From Saccoglossus kowalevskii (lineage: Eukaryota > Hemichordata > Enteropneusta > Harrimaniidae): a DNA stretch of 19,153 nucleotides. Shown piece by piece: positions 1-8,900 of this stretch (position 1 is the stretch's first letter; every line of letters starts with the position of its first letter). The stretch is from contig NW_003135338.1 in the NCBI RefSeq assembly GCF_000003605.2, positions 173,098 through 192,250 on the forward strand. The letters run 5' to 3'. A model generated the notes under the pieces. The model searched no databases. It was not told the DNA's origin and saw only the letters and a list, made by a program, of their open reading frames with translations. The position numbers and the translations under genes were made by a program.

Positions 1-411
1 AAAAAATATTCACTACCCTGTATGCAAAATCTATATAAGAAGCCCCTGGCTTCTATTAAAATGGTGCAATGCAACAGAGAGCATGCAACTTCTAATAGAG
101 TATCTACACATATAAGAAAAGTGAATTTGTGGTTTTGAATTGTTCAAAACAAATTAGTGCGACTTCTATTACTAGTACTTAGTAATGGGGATTCCAATAC
201 AGATATAGTATAATTATTTTTTGCATTTTGCCTATTTTCCAATCCAAAATGGCCACCAGATTTGAGAATAAACACTATAAAAATATTTCATTGATGGAAT
301 CTTTTCATCATCAAAATGTCTTATCAAATTGTTTTCAAAATTTGTTATGACATAATTGCATTCATTCTAAAGTACAATGTCGCATTCTAATTTGTATTTG
401 TTTATTTGCAG
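1..411 (+). other. Intron of the ATP13A-like gene (3' part)
   Basis: This is non-coding sequence upstream of the first recognisable exon. It is AT-rich and ends in a pyrimidine-rich tract and TTTGCAG acceptor just before 412. I see no exon in it. A small perfect hairpin (arms AGAAGCC and GGCTTCT, loop CCT) lies at 38-54, with no evident function. Confidence 0.7.
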
Positions 412-500
412 TTCTTTTTATGGCGTCCTTAGTGTTACTGACTGCGTGTACAATCTGGCTAACATTGTACCCAACAGAACTTGTTGCTAATTTTATGCAG
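412..500 (+). CDS. ATP13A2/3: ATP13A-like exon, penultimate transmembrane segment
   Basis: The acceptor is TTTATTTGCAG and the donor CAG|GTATGC. The exon starts two bases into a codon and ends in phase 0. It encodes 29 full residues, mostly hydrophobic up to ...LTLYPTELVANFMQ. Only this frame is open, since the other two hit stops. The following intron (501-1597) is 1,097 bp. Confidence 0.82.
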
Positions 501-2978
501 GTATGCATAATTACAGATGTATATCACAGTTCTTTCACTGGTGGCATAGTATTTCCACATTCCATATGCAAATGAGGTCTGAGAGCAAATAAAGTAGTTC
601 TTTCAGGAGTACCGTTAAAATAAACAATATTTAAAAGTATAATATTTTTCCCTTGGGGTATATGAATATACTTGTCAAGTGAAATGAAATTTGAACAACA
701 GTATTTTTAGGCAGTCACTTATTTCGACTAAAACTAATTTGCATATCACCCATGCAATAATGTTTTCGGTATTTTCACAGTCAATATGCAAATGACATGG
801 TATTTCCATTGGCAACCAAACTATTTTTATTTTGTAAACACATTTTCATCTGCTATTTTTATCCGGTTTAAATCGTTCAGCAACATTTTTGGTATATCAT
901 GTGTACATCACATGGAATACTGCGATTTGGAGAACTTAATGTATGTTGACCACCTGAGTTTTATAAAGGGCACTCGGAAGATCCACCATCAGTGATTACT
1001 AGAGATGCGGTGTATTCTGCTGTACTTTCACTCGCTTCTCTCTTGAAAGTATGGCCGCAGGATACACCGCATTACTCATGAAAATAGCTTCCATACGCAA
1101 TGAAATCCACAAGGAGGGTGTGGGGTTCTGTCATAGTACATACTTTTATTTAATGTTGGCACAGAGCCGCCCAGGGGCTTGCGGCTTTGCTCTGGTTGCC
1201 TTTCGAGCTGGCCCTAAAACTGGCTTACAATGTATCTGTAAAAGTATGCCTGTATTGTACTACTGTAAGGTCATCACCAAAACATTTTGGCATTTTTAAC
1301 AACCATATTTAATCTATTACAAACGCAAGGAATAACAAATACTTATTAAATTCCTATAATTTCTGTGTAACTGCAGTTCTACACGTGCTTGGTTTGTTGG
1401 CATTCCCTGCAGTTGCCTTCCCATTTATAAGATTGGATGTGTGGTGGCATTATATAGTGTTTTGGAAAAAACAAACGAATGAAAACAAAATTTTCAGCTT
1501 AAGTAATTATGTGAACAATTGTGTGTTTTGTATGGTTTGTATTCAGCCTCTGTCAGATGTGTGTATTTAAATTTCTTTTTCTGTATTAATCTTCTAGCTG
1601 ATGTTTCCTGAAATGCCATTTAAATTTCGATGTGTGATTCTAGCGTTTGCAGCTGGTAACCTCGTTGCTAGCTTCTTTATTGAGGTGAGTGGATGACTTT
1701 ATAGTTGCTCTAATGTCAACGTGCCGCATACTTGCTGCCTGAGTAGCGTCAATTCCTTCCCTACTTCACAGATGTATACAAACCTTTGGTGGTAATGAGC
1801 TGAACAAAAGTGTTTCTGTTTTAATTTTGTTATAAAAGTGCTTTTATTTTGATTTGTTTGTAAAAAAGCCTTTGAAAATTCACTGACCTGCACATACCAA
1901 AAATACGAATACTAGTGTGTTCAAATACTAAACTAGTAAAAAGTTCAAAATTCTATATGTCGTCATCATCCATTGTCCAACTTTTAGTTTTGACTTTTGT
2001 GTGCAAAGCACACAATGGGAGTAATTGTGGGAAGCCTGTCTGTATGTGTTCATGTATCTATATGTGTTTCACTTCCTTGTGGTCACTTGGATATGTTAAC
2101 TCTGTTCAGTTACCAGTAATTTTTGTGCGACTGGCTTAGGTATTTTAAGAGATTTTGGTAAAAATGTACCTCATTGGTTTAAAATGGAATAGTATGTAAT
2201 TGAAGAACACTCTTTCCATGAAACCAAATCTTGGGCATAGAGCTGTTTTAGCTTAACTAAATGGTGTGTGTCTGCACCTGTATCTCAGACATGACTGGGT
2301 TAATTTTACACAAACATCACATCATACATATCACATGCATTTTTTCATGGTTCAATTCAATATAGCTGAATGGCAGGCATTGCAGTGCTAAAAATTTAGC
2401 AAAATTAGGTATTTCTTCCATTCTGGAACTGGATCTCAGTCTTGCCTGGACATTACATTCAAACTTTGTATGTATGTTAAACAAAATGGGTTGATCCTTG
2501 ATACATGCCATTTTTTTCTTCCAGGTTTGATTCATAATGGCTGACTGATGGCCATTTTGCTTTTTTTTAAACAAATGCCGTTTTTGGAGCCATATGCTAA
2601 CATGACTGCATTGCTCATGTTCGAACTTTACACATACATCATGTACCGTAACACATTTGCATATGCATCTGTTTCAGAATCCGCTTCAAAATGGCTGATT
2701 GTCATTTTCATGCTAGAAAAGCATTATGTCTCGCATGAGTGTAAATAATTATGTATTGTTTGTTTCAGGACTGCCTTGTTGATAGTTGGATTTTTAAGCG
2801 TTGTATCAAGTCAGTACGATGTAAGAAAGCATCTAAGAATAAATACAAAACAATTGAAAGGGAATTAATGGCCAATCCAAGCTGGCCTCCAATCAATACT
2901 TTCATTATGTCTTCTGATATGGAGATTAGCAGCGAGGACGTCACCGAACTGTTGCCAGATAGTAATTTAATCCAATAA
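412..2978 (+). CDS. ATP13A2/3: P5B-type ATPase, C-terminal three exons (ATP13A2/ATP13A3-like, 5'-partial)
   Basis: The coding parts are 412-500, 1598-1684 and 2769-2978; the rest of the gene lies left of the window. Joined, they give 127 complete residues: two hydrophobic stretches (around LFMASLVLLTACTIWLTLY, and CVILAFAAGNLVASFFIE), which fit the last two transmembrane helices, then a basic tail with KKASKNKYKTIEREL and NPSWPP. That tail pattern (K-K-x-S-K-x-K/R-Y/F-K-x-x-x-x-E-L followed by WPP) is characteristic of animal ATP13A2 and ATP13A3. Family knowledge: these are P-type pumps of late endosomes and lysosomes that export polyamines to the cytosol. The phosphorylation and nucleotide-binding domains are not in the window. 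Reading frame is kept across both junctions (phase 0 and phase 0), with canonical acceptors and donors. I cannot separate ATP13A2 from ATP13A3 with this fragment. Confidence 0.85.
548..795 (+). repeat. Two direct ~27-bp repeats carrying the octamer ATGCAAAT (intron)
   Basis: Positions 548-575 and 768-795 are near-copies of about 28 bp: both read TATTT-(T/C)-CACA followed by ATATGCAAATGA. A third, inverted octamer core (ATTTGCATAT) lies at 737-746. ATGCAAAT is the classic POU-factor octamer, so this could be an intronic enhancer, but AT-rich chance or an old local duplication is equally possible. Confidence 0.4.
1005..1072. repeat. Foldback hairpin in ATP13A-like intron
   Basis: The left arm is 1005-1030 (begins ATGCGGTGTATTCTGC) and the right arm 1044-1072 (ends GCAGGATACACCGCAT). 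They are near-perfect reverse complements separated by a 13-nt pyrimidine-rich loop. The few mismatches and a short bulge lie in the middle. It could be a relic of a short inverted-repeat transposon or a transcribed hairpin; nothing here decides between them. The open frame starting at 1051 lies inside the right arm and is not considered a gene. Confidence 0.6.
1598..1684 (+). CDS. ATP13A2/3: ATP13A-like exon, last transmembrane segment
   Basis: The acceptor is TTAATCTTCTAG and the donor GAG|GTGAGT. The exon is 87 bp, phase 0 on both sides, encoding 29 residues that begin LMFPEMPFKFRCVILAF and end ...ASFFIE. The pattern (short amphipathic lead, Arg, 17 hydrophobic residues, acidic end) matches the final helix of P5B ATPases. 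Skipping it would keep the frame but delete the helix. Confidence 0.82.
1685..2768 (+). other. Intron of ATP13A-like gene
   Basis: Canonical GTGAGT...TTTCAG intron of 1,084 bp. It contains two diverged copies of a short motif (AATGGCTGA-(C/T)-TG followed by CATTTT) near 2537 and 2690, but no exon that joins in frame with its neighbours. Confidence 0.7.
2769..2978 (+). CDS. ATP13A2/3: ATP13A-like terminal exon, cytosolic C-tail and stop
   Basis: The acceptor is TTGTTTGTTTCAG. The exon encodes 69 residues and a TAA stop. It starts DCLVDSWIFKRC, continues into a lysine-rich stretch (KKASKNKYKTIEREL), then NPSWPP, the end of the usual family homology. The remaining tail is acidic and serine-rich and contains DVTELL (2937-2954), which fits the acidic dileucine sorting consensus [DE]xxxL[LI]. 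This would suit an endolysosomal pump, but the functional reading is inference. Confidence 0.88.
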   Translation, partial: DCLVDSWIFKRCIKSVRCKKASKNKYKTIERELMANPSWPPINTFIMSSDMEISSEDVTELLPDSNLIQ

Positions 2979-2979
2979 A
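2974..2979 (+). promoter_or_regulatory. AATAAA overlapping the stop codon
   Basis: AATAAA at 2974-2979 includes the TAA stop (2976-2978). If used, the 3' UTR would be only about 15-30 nt. Further AATAAA hexamers occur downstream, for example at 3597-3602 and 4786-4791, and a longer 3' UTR is as likely. Confidence 0.3.
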
Positions 2980-4250
2980 ATGAATACATACAAATTCATT
3001 TATCATAGATACAGCGCACAAGTCATGTTGATTGACCAATCAATGAAGTTTTATTTATTATGTGTATATATGGATATATATTTGATTAGCTGAAAGTGCT
3101 TATCACATGTTCATAATCTACCAATCAGGGTCATTGTTACATTCATTTGTTTAGTATTTGAATGTAAGGGTAAATTTGATTGGACACTCATCATGTGAAT
3201 CATGTGTATATTAATTAAGCTGATATAGTGCAATACATTTATCGTTCACCTATTTTTTTTTTTTTACATTATTTACATTTTAAGTGTAACACAGGTAGAA
3301 ATTATATTTATTTTGACATTGACCACTGTTCGTTCTTGGCACAATTTTTGAAAATTACAGTGTTTAATATGATTAATATTGCTGATAATTTTTTTTTTTC
3401 GTTTTTGATTCTGATTCTGAAAAAAATATTTTGTATATTAAATATCTAATTTGCTACTTGGGAGTTGAGATCTCTTTTGAAGTGACCTTTAAATTAAATT
3501 TGTTTACATTTGAATCTACTTATCACTACCATCCTGCCAAACATAATGGATACACCCTAACTTACTAGCAATTCTATTTTGCTGCCCCCCTAAGATAATA
3601 AACATTACCGGTATGTGCTTCCACTAGGATACTATATTACCAGTCATATTACCGGTTATTTAGCCATAGACAAGTTTCTTAAGTTTTTGATAATCAAAAA
3701 CATTTACAGTAGGGAACATTTTCTTAAGATAGGGAATCACAGTGACTTCTTTAAAATGTGATCATGCGTTTGCCATTATCCAATCATGCACATGTAGCGA
3801 TAATTTTAGCGATTTACAGTAACTTTTCACTTAAACTGAAAACATTTCTTCCCAATGTTTGTTTGCCGTGTAACTTTTGACTTCAATCATGTAAGATAAT
3901 TTGACTAATGATGTAATCTGTATTATGAATACATACCAGTATGGTCACAACAACAACAAATGTTGAAATTATTTCTTTCATATTATTTTGGCAAAAAATC
4001 AACAAATTGCATGTGCATAATAGAGCAAATACAATTACCAGACTGTTACCAAATTCACATGGTATGTAAACCGCATTAAATGTGCATATTTTTATGAACA
4101 TGTTTGTTTCTTCATTGTAAAAAGTGTTGTGGAACTCAATGACGACTTTATTGTTTTGCATTTTTTTCTCTCAAACAGACGTAATATTTCTCCAAGACCG
4201 GCGCTGTGACTGAAAAAAGTAATTTGCAAAAATTGTTCGTGGATGCTAGG
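2979..4250 (+). other. Probable 3' UTR / intergenic AT-rich stretch
   Basis: I see no coding signature. There are T-runs near 3249 and 3390, and the word ATTACCGGT appears twice (about 3605 and 3649). The start of this stretch must be 3' UTR of the ATPase gene; where the transcript ends cannot be read from sequence. Confidence 0.5.
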
Positions 4251-4332
4251 ATGGTTACGATTTTAAACCCCCAAAAAATTTTCTTTTCTGAGGTGGTCCT
4301 CGAGTATAAGCTCACCCCCTAATTTTTGTTGA

Positions 4333-4443
4333 TTAGTTGAATGTAAAATATAGGAAAAAAGGTATATTCGCTGGATTTTATTTTCACTGAAGCATCCTTC
4401 CAGCGAAAATAAATTCCACATGAAAATAAATTACTTTACAGTA
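4333..4443. repeat. Degenerate TACTGTAAA-type inverted repeat
   Basis: ATATTCGCTGGATTTTATTT (about 4364-4383) is answered by CAGCGAAAATAAATTCC shortly after in reverse complement, and the right side closes with TTTACAGTA at about 4434-4442, the same terminal word as the element at 6987-7198. The left terminus (TGTAAAATATAGG) is eroded. The preceding CCTCGAGTATAAGCTCACCC may belong to the same repeat. Confidence 0.45.
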
Positions 4444-4785
4444 TCTCCTGGAAATGAACAGTAATAATTATTAGTACTTTTACATTTACAATGCTTGTAA
4501 GAAAATTGCCTCCTAAATTACAGAATTTGCTCTATTGGTAGCACATGCGTTCACATAAATTAAAAAAAGGTGTATTTATGGGCATATTTTAGTTAATCAT
4601 GTATAAAATAAATTCAACTGTTTATATGCATGTAAAATGAAGCAAATCTGGTATAGATATTTAATAATTACGTGATAATCTTTCTTATAAAAGATAATGT
4701 GTAGTGTAATGTGTTTGAATATGAAATTGTATTTTTGTATTATATAATACTTGTATGGTTGATGCCCAAAGTAGCAACCATTTTA

Positions 4786-4791
4786 AATAAA
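4786..4791 (+). promoter_or_regulatory. Candidate poly(A) signal with GT-rich downstream element
   Basis: AATAAA is followed within about 10 nt by TCTGTGTGCAGTTTT, a plausible GU/U-rich downstream element. If it serves the ATPase gene, the 3' UTR would be about 1.8 kb. There is no transcript evidence. Confidence 0.3.
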
Positions 4792-4930
4792 AATCTGTGT
4801 GCAGTTTTATCTTAAAAACAAAAACTTGATGACCTCAAGCTGATTTGGAGCCCTTTCAAATAATATTGTTGCAAATGCCATGATATGTCTTATACTATAT
4901 ACATTGAAGTCTACAAACAAAATGTATATG

Positions 4931-5072
4931 TTAAACCGGGAGAGTTGTCACCTGTGCACGTGCGGGAATTGAGTTCCAAGCGGCGATAATGCGCACTAAA
5001 AACGTAAAGACTCATGGGTAGACGCGCTATGGCAATCTGCAGCTTGCGCAGGTGACGACTCCCCTGCTTTAA
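4931..5072. mobile_element. TTAA-flanked MITE, family A (142 bp)
   Basis: TTAA occurs at both ends (4931-4934 and 5069-5072). The left end (TTAAACCGGGAGAGTTGTCA, then CCTGTGCACG) is matched by the reverse complement of the right end (TTAAAGCAGGGGAGTCGTCA, then CCTGCGCAAG), giving about 30 bp of terminal inverted repeat with few mismatches. There is no coding capacity. TTAA target duplications are the hallmark of piggyBac transposition, so a non-autonomous piggyBac-like element is the best reading. GC content is clearly above its flanks. Confidence 0.75.
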
Positions 5073-5813
5073 AACAATTTTAATTTACACGCATGTCAGG
5101 CTTATTTAAGGTTGATTTGTACAGTTTCACGAACATGGATGGATGAATTTGAAATGGAGAATCGTGTGAGAATAGTTTTACTGAATTCTGCCATATCTTT
5201 TCATATCAGTCCAGGACCCTCTTTTTTTTTAAAAAAAAACAATACAAATCCAGCCACATTGTTTCATTATCTTGTGTTTCTGAAAAAGACGAATATTTTC
5301 ATAATTGAACAGGTCATGTTAACCCCAAATAATACTGGTTAATCTCTAAAATATGATAATATCCCCAATTTTTTTCCTCACATGACCTTGTTATAGCAAT
5401 AATCTATTTACAATACATTAGAAAATTTCCAAACTTTCAAGAATCTGTATTAATCAACCATTAAAAAAACCACCATGCTACAAAGTGTGCCACAAATTTG
5501 ATATAAACAATGTGTTTTACTTTCATTGTATATGTAGCATGGAACCCACACCTGTGATATGCCAGGATGGCATCAGCACTTAATTACGTTACACTGGTCA
5601 CTAGCAAACATTTAAAATAGATGCACTTGTCAATGTAAATACGACTGATTTTTTTTAAATTAAGTATTCATATTAGAAATGGTTATGGGTAAATAAATAA
5701 AAGTGAAAACCTGAATTTGTCTTGTGTGATATCTGATGATTTCAGATTGAATTCTTTATTATGCCAGATGTTTATGCGAATAGAAAAAAAGTACATTTCA
5801 GTTTGGAGTTCAA
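5073..5813. other. Intergenic AT-rich sequence
   Basis: I see no gene, RNA or structured repeat beyond short homopolymer runs (for example T then A around 5222-5240). Open frames here are short and low-complexity. Confidence 0.6.
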
Positions 5814-5950
5814 TGAAAGGGCGGCGGTCGTCGTCGTGTCGTGTCGTGTTCTGTTCGATAGGGGACTCATAGCAACGTATACAACGTGTGTAAAATACAT
5901 TGTTTACATGAAATTCAAACACGCGCTGCGCTTCGACCACTGCGCTTTAA
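5814..5950. mobile_element. TTAA MITE, family B copy 1
   Basis: The left end reads TGAAAGGGCGGCGGTCGTCG (the first TTAA mutated to TGAA) and the right end CGACCACTGCGCTTTAA, whose reverse complement begins TTAAAGCGCAGTGGTCG. The interior shares a run of about 90 bp with copy 2 in reverse complement (around GTATACAAC, TAAAATACATTGTTTACATG, CACGCGCTGCGC). It is about 137 bp and GC-rich against its flanks, with no coding capacity. Confidence 0.72.
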
Positions 5951-6130
5951 AGAATACATGAAGATGATAACATAGTACATTAGCTGTGTTTTATCTCCCA
6001 TATATTAAGTATAGCATAATAAATTATTTTGGTAAACGTGTACATTGAACTTAAATCTTGTGATATTAAATAAATCTTTAAAAAACAAATTTAAAAAAAA
6101 GGATTAAAACCACATCGCTGCATCATTTTG

Positions 6131-6161
6131 AGCTCCGTTGTCGACTTTGTCGAGCGGAGCT
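6131..6161. repeat. Perfect-armed hairpin at the edge of a tandem repeat
   Basis: AGCTCCG at 6131-6137 pairs with CGGAGCT at 6155-6161, and TCGAC/GTCGA pair inside. It sits about 40 bp left of the tandem array at 6200-6590, as if marking its boundary; a Helitron-like or other terminal hairpin is possible but unproven. Confidence 0.55.
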
Positions 6162-6199
6162 TATCATATGAGTGATTGTCCGTCGTCCGTGTCAATGTT

Positions 6200-6590
6200 T
6201 TACTTTTTCGACTTCTTCTTGAAAACTACAAGCCTGAATGCTTTGATACTTGGTGCATATGTACCTTGGGTGGATCTCTCTTGGGTTTGTTCATTTCTTA
6301 ATATCTTCAATTTTGGTGAATATTTTTGTCATTTTTGGTAAAAAGTGATATTTTCGACTTCTTGTTAAAAACCGCAAGTCCAATTGCTTTGATATTTCAT
6401 ATATAGGTACTACATGTGGACCTCTTTCAGATTTGTTAATTTCGTGGTGATATCTTCAATTATCTAATTTTGATGATTGTTTTTGTCATTTTCGATGAAA
6501 AGTGATATTTTTGAATTTTTGTTGAAAACAGCAAGTCCCATTGCTTTGATACTATACATATTGTTCATTTTCTAATGATGTCTTCTGTTT
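6200..6590. repeat. Tandem repeat, ~150-157 bp unit, about 2.6 copies
   Basis: Units start near 6200, 6345 and 6502. Each begins with a form of GTGATATTTTCGACTTCTTG, followed by AAAAC-x-(A/G)CAAG and an A/CATTGCTTTGATA block; the first two continue through GGTGGATCTCT or GTGGACCTCTT and TATCTTCAATTTT. The copies are diverged, so the array is not recent. The open frame at 6138-6341 is part of this repeat and is not called as a gene. Confidence 0.7.
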
Positions 6591-6986
6591 TTTAATTGAA
6601 ATGTGCATTGCTAACAGCGGCGCTATCTCAGCCGACTGGCTGCTTGTTCTATTTTCACTGGGACGAAAAGCAAAATTCAGATCAAGAACAATCCAGTACC
6701 AGTATTTTTGTACCGCTTAGTTGGCGACAAATTACGTGTATACTGAGACAAAATACACATTCATTGGAAATGTCAGATTTATACAAACTATTGTTAACCA
6801 TGGTGTTCTCCTAAGGCATCGATGTGCTACATTAAACAACAACTTTGTTTGGATCATTCCTTGACAAGTTATGCCTAATTTTATGTTACAACTTTTCAGT
6901 TTCACTAAACCCTAATCAGACTTGACCACGTTTGATTTGTATGGTCCGCTCTAACGATAGATCAACCATACAAGAATATACTAGAG

Positions 6987-7198
6987 TACTGTAAAGGGGA
7001 TAATTATTCACTGGGTTTTAATTTAGCTTACTTCCCTGACTGGAAAAATGCGCTAAATTAAAACACAGTGAATATGTAAAATTTAGCATAGAACACATTA
7101 TCTAAATGACGAAACCGTGAATTTAAAACCCACTGAATATGCCTGAAATGGTAAATCAGTGAAATTTAAACCCAGTGAAAATTAGTCATTTTACAGTA
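6987..7198. mobile_element. TACTGTAAA-ended inverted-repeat element (212 bp)
   Basis: The left terminus TACTGTAAAGGGG and AATTATTCACTGGGTTTTAA are mirrored at the right end, whose reverse complement reads TACTGTAAAATGACTAATTT, then TCACTGGGTTTAAATTT. Internally the TTCACTGGGTTT-type box occurs at least four times in alternating orientation, so the element is a nest of inverted repeats. It is non-coding. The ends resemble a repeat commonly seen in mollusc genomes; that family statement is from memory and unverified. Confidence 0.65.
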
Positions 7199-7259
7199 TG
7201 CAAAAGAAAGAAAACAATTGTCACTCTTGCCCAAACATCATTTCCGCTTCCGGAACTCC

Positions 7260-7484
7260 ATGAAACGAGATTGTGCCACTCCAAGCTCCGTATGTAACGA
7301 TGAGTATTACAAACTTGTCAACAAATGCAAACAACATCTGGTTCTATCATATTTATCTGAACTACTCAGTATAATCATTCATTCACCACAACCCGATTTT
7401 CCCACAGTACGCAATGGATTATTTCAATACCGTATAACCACCACTGTCAATACCTTAACAGTGTGTTTTGTGATAAAGTTATAA
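7260..7484 (+). CDS. Hypothetical 74-residue open frame (weak)
   Basis: An ATG-initiated frame of 74 codons, start MKRDCATPSSVCNDEYYKLV, with four cysteines in the first third and a hydrophobic C-terminal half. An AATAAA hexamer (7499-7504) lies 15 nt after the stop. No family is recognised, no signal peptide is convincing, and the frame begins just right of the TACTGTAAA element. A last exon of an unknown gene or chance are both possible; I favour chance. Confidence 0.15.
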   Translation: MKRDCATPSSVCNDEYYKLVNKCKQHLVLSYLSELLSIIIHSPQPDFPTVRNGLFQYRITTTVNTLTVCFVIKL

Positions 7485-7504
7485 TCATGTCTTTGTTTAA
7501 TAAA

Positions 7505-8900
7505 GATATGTTTCGTGTTTTATAACTTTGTGGTGTGCACGTACAACCATTTAGAGACATACTGACGTCTGGCTATTTTTAATAGTTACTTAGGACTACG
7601 ATTACTGAATATTATTTCCTATATATCATATTTATCAGTTCGAGCAGTGTTTATTAGTTTATTAATTTATTAACTACTTTTACAATCGGAAACTAAATAT
7701 TGGCTCACTGATAAATAAATGGATACGTTCTAAACATCGAAATGTTGCAAAATGTGTAAAAATAATTCATTACTAAGTACTTCAAACAAATACTGTTTGT
7801 TGTGAAGAAGAGTACAGATGACGTGTCAACCTTAATATTCCTGATATGCAACAGAGATACAATAATTTATGTTATTGTTGTTCGATACTGTTGATCAAAT
7901 CAGGTTATAATTTATCGTGAACTAAAAATGTTGCGTTTGCATAATAGGCATGTGCAGTGATTGTTATTGTACGTACCAAAACAGCCAGCCAGTGCGCATG
8001 CGCATATATGTATATATATCAATATACATTCAATACTGGAAATTACATGTTGTCGTCTATCATGATAATGTCTCTTTAACTCGTCAAGTGCTATATTTTG
8101 CTTTCCAAAATGTTGGAACACCATTTTGCACATTTTTGTGTATTTTATTACAATACCCTTGTTCACTTCGAGATCCCGCGTTATGCGTTAAATCGAACGT
8201 AAACTTAGGATAAAAAAGATCATAGCTTCGTTTTGACATCAAAATTTCGCGTTGGATTTGATAAACGTGTAGCATTGTTTAAGTAATAATGTGCTATAAA
8301 TATTTGATGGTAAATTTTGCTGAAGTAAGTGTGTGTCAACATAATATTCCCTTCTGGAAGCTTTGCATTTCGACATTGAACTTCAACTATAACAAAACAA
8401 ATCATGTTCAAAATCAGATCATTCGATTTTTGTAGCGGAAGTTCGATCCGCGTCTATCACGCTTTATACGAGATCTCGTAATGAACGACAAATCATATAT
8501 TAAACACTACTACTCACAGCATTTTCCTAAAAAAAATGCACTATGACGTAATTTGTAGAACAAATTGTCAACAATATTTATGTAGTACTATGTAAAACCC
8601 ATGTACATCATACAAATTATGGATACAAATATTCATAAACCGCGTTTCAGTGTTTCATTTTAAATTATCTGATCTGACTCGGCAGGAAGTGTCTCCACCC
8701 AGTATAAATTAGAATAGCAACGTCACGAGGTCGTAAATTGTGCAGCGGCCGTTTATACGTAGTTCGGTTTAGGAATAATGCAAAACGTACATGGCCCTGT
8801 TGACTCCAGTGTATCGGCGGGACTTGTTAGTGGTGTTATAATCTCATAACATATTTAATTTGTTCATATATTCTTATACGCTTTTTAAAGGCTTCGAGAT
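7505..8900. other. Intergenic sequence
   Basis: No gene is recognised. It includes an alternating AT stretch near 8003-8030 and a perfect NRF-1-type palindrome at 7993-8004 (listed separately). Overlapping short open frames on both strands at 7912-8411 have no recognisable domain. Confidence 0.5.
7993..8004. promoter_or_regulatory. NRF-1-like palindrome TGCGCATGCGCA
   Basis: This 12-bp perfect palindrome matches the NRF-1 consensus YGCGCAYGCGCR exactly, in an AT-rich setting. No transcript start or gene is evident nearby, so its activity is unknown. Confidence 0.35.

Noticed and set aside
1051-1299. 82-codon open frame in the ATP13A intron
   Set aside because: It starts inside a foldback arm, has no recognisable domain, and lies within an intron of a well-supported gene.
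2680-2747. Possible extra ATP13A exon after CTGTTTCAG (frame reading SASKWLIVIFMLEKHYV)
   Set aside because: The membrane-like frame is out of phase with the phase-0 exon before it; in the correct phase it stops after six codons. Exon 1598-1684 joins directly to 2769 with a good family match.
6138-6341. 67-codon open frame
   Set aside because: It falls in the tandem repeat and reflects its composition; other units do not keep the frame.
8434-8452. tRNA B-box-like GTTCGATCC inside a small stem
   Set aside because: The stem encloses AGTTCGA with the wrong register for a T-arm, and no A-box, anticodon arm or acceptor stem surrounds it.
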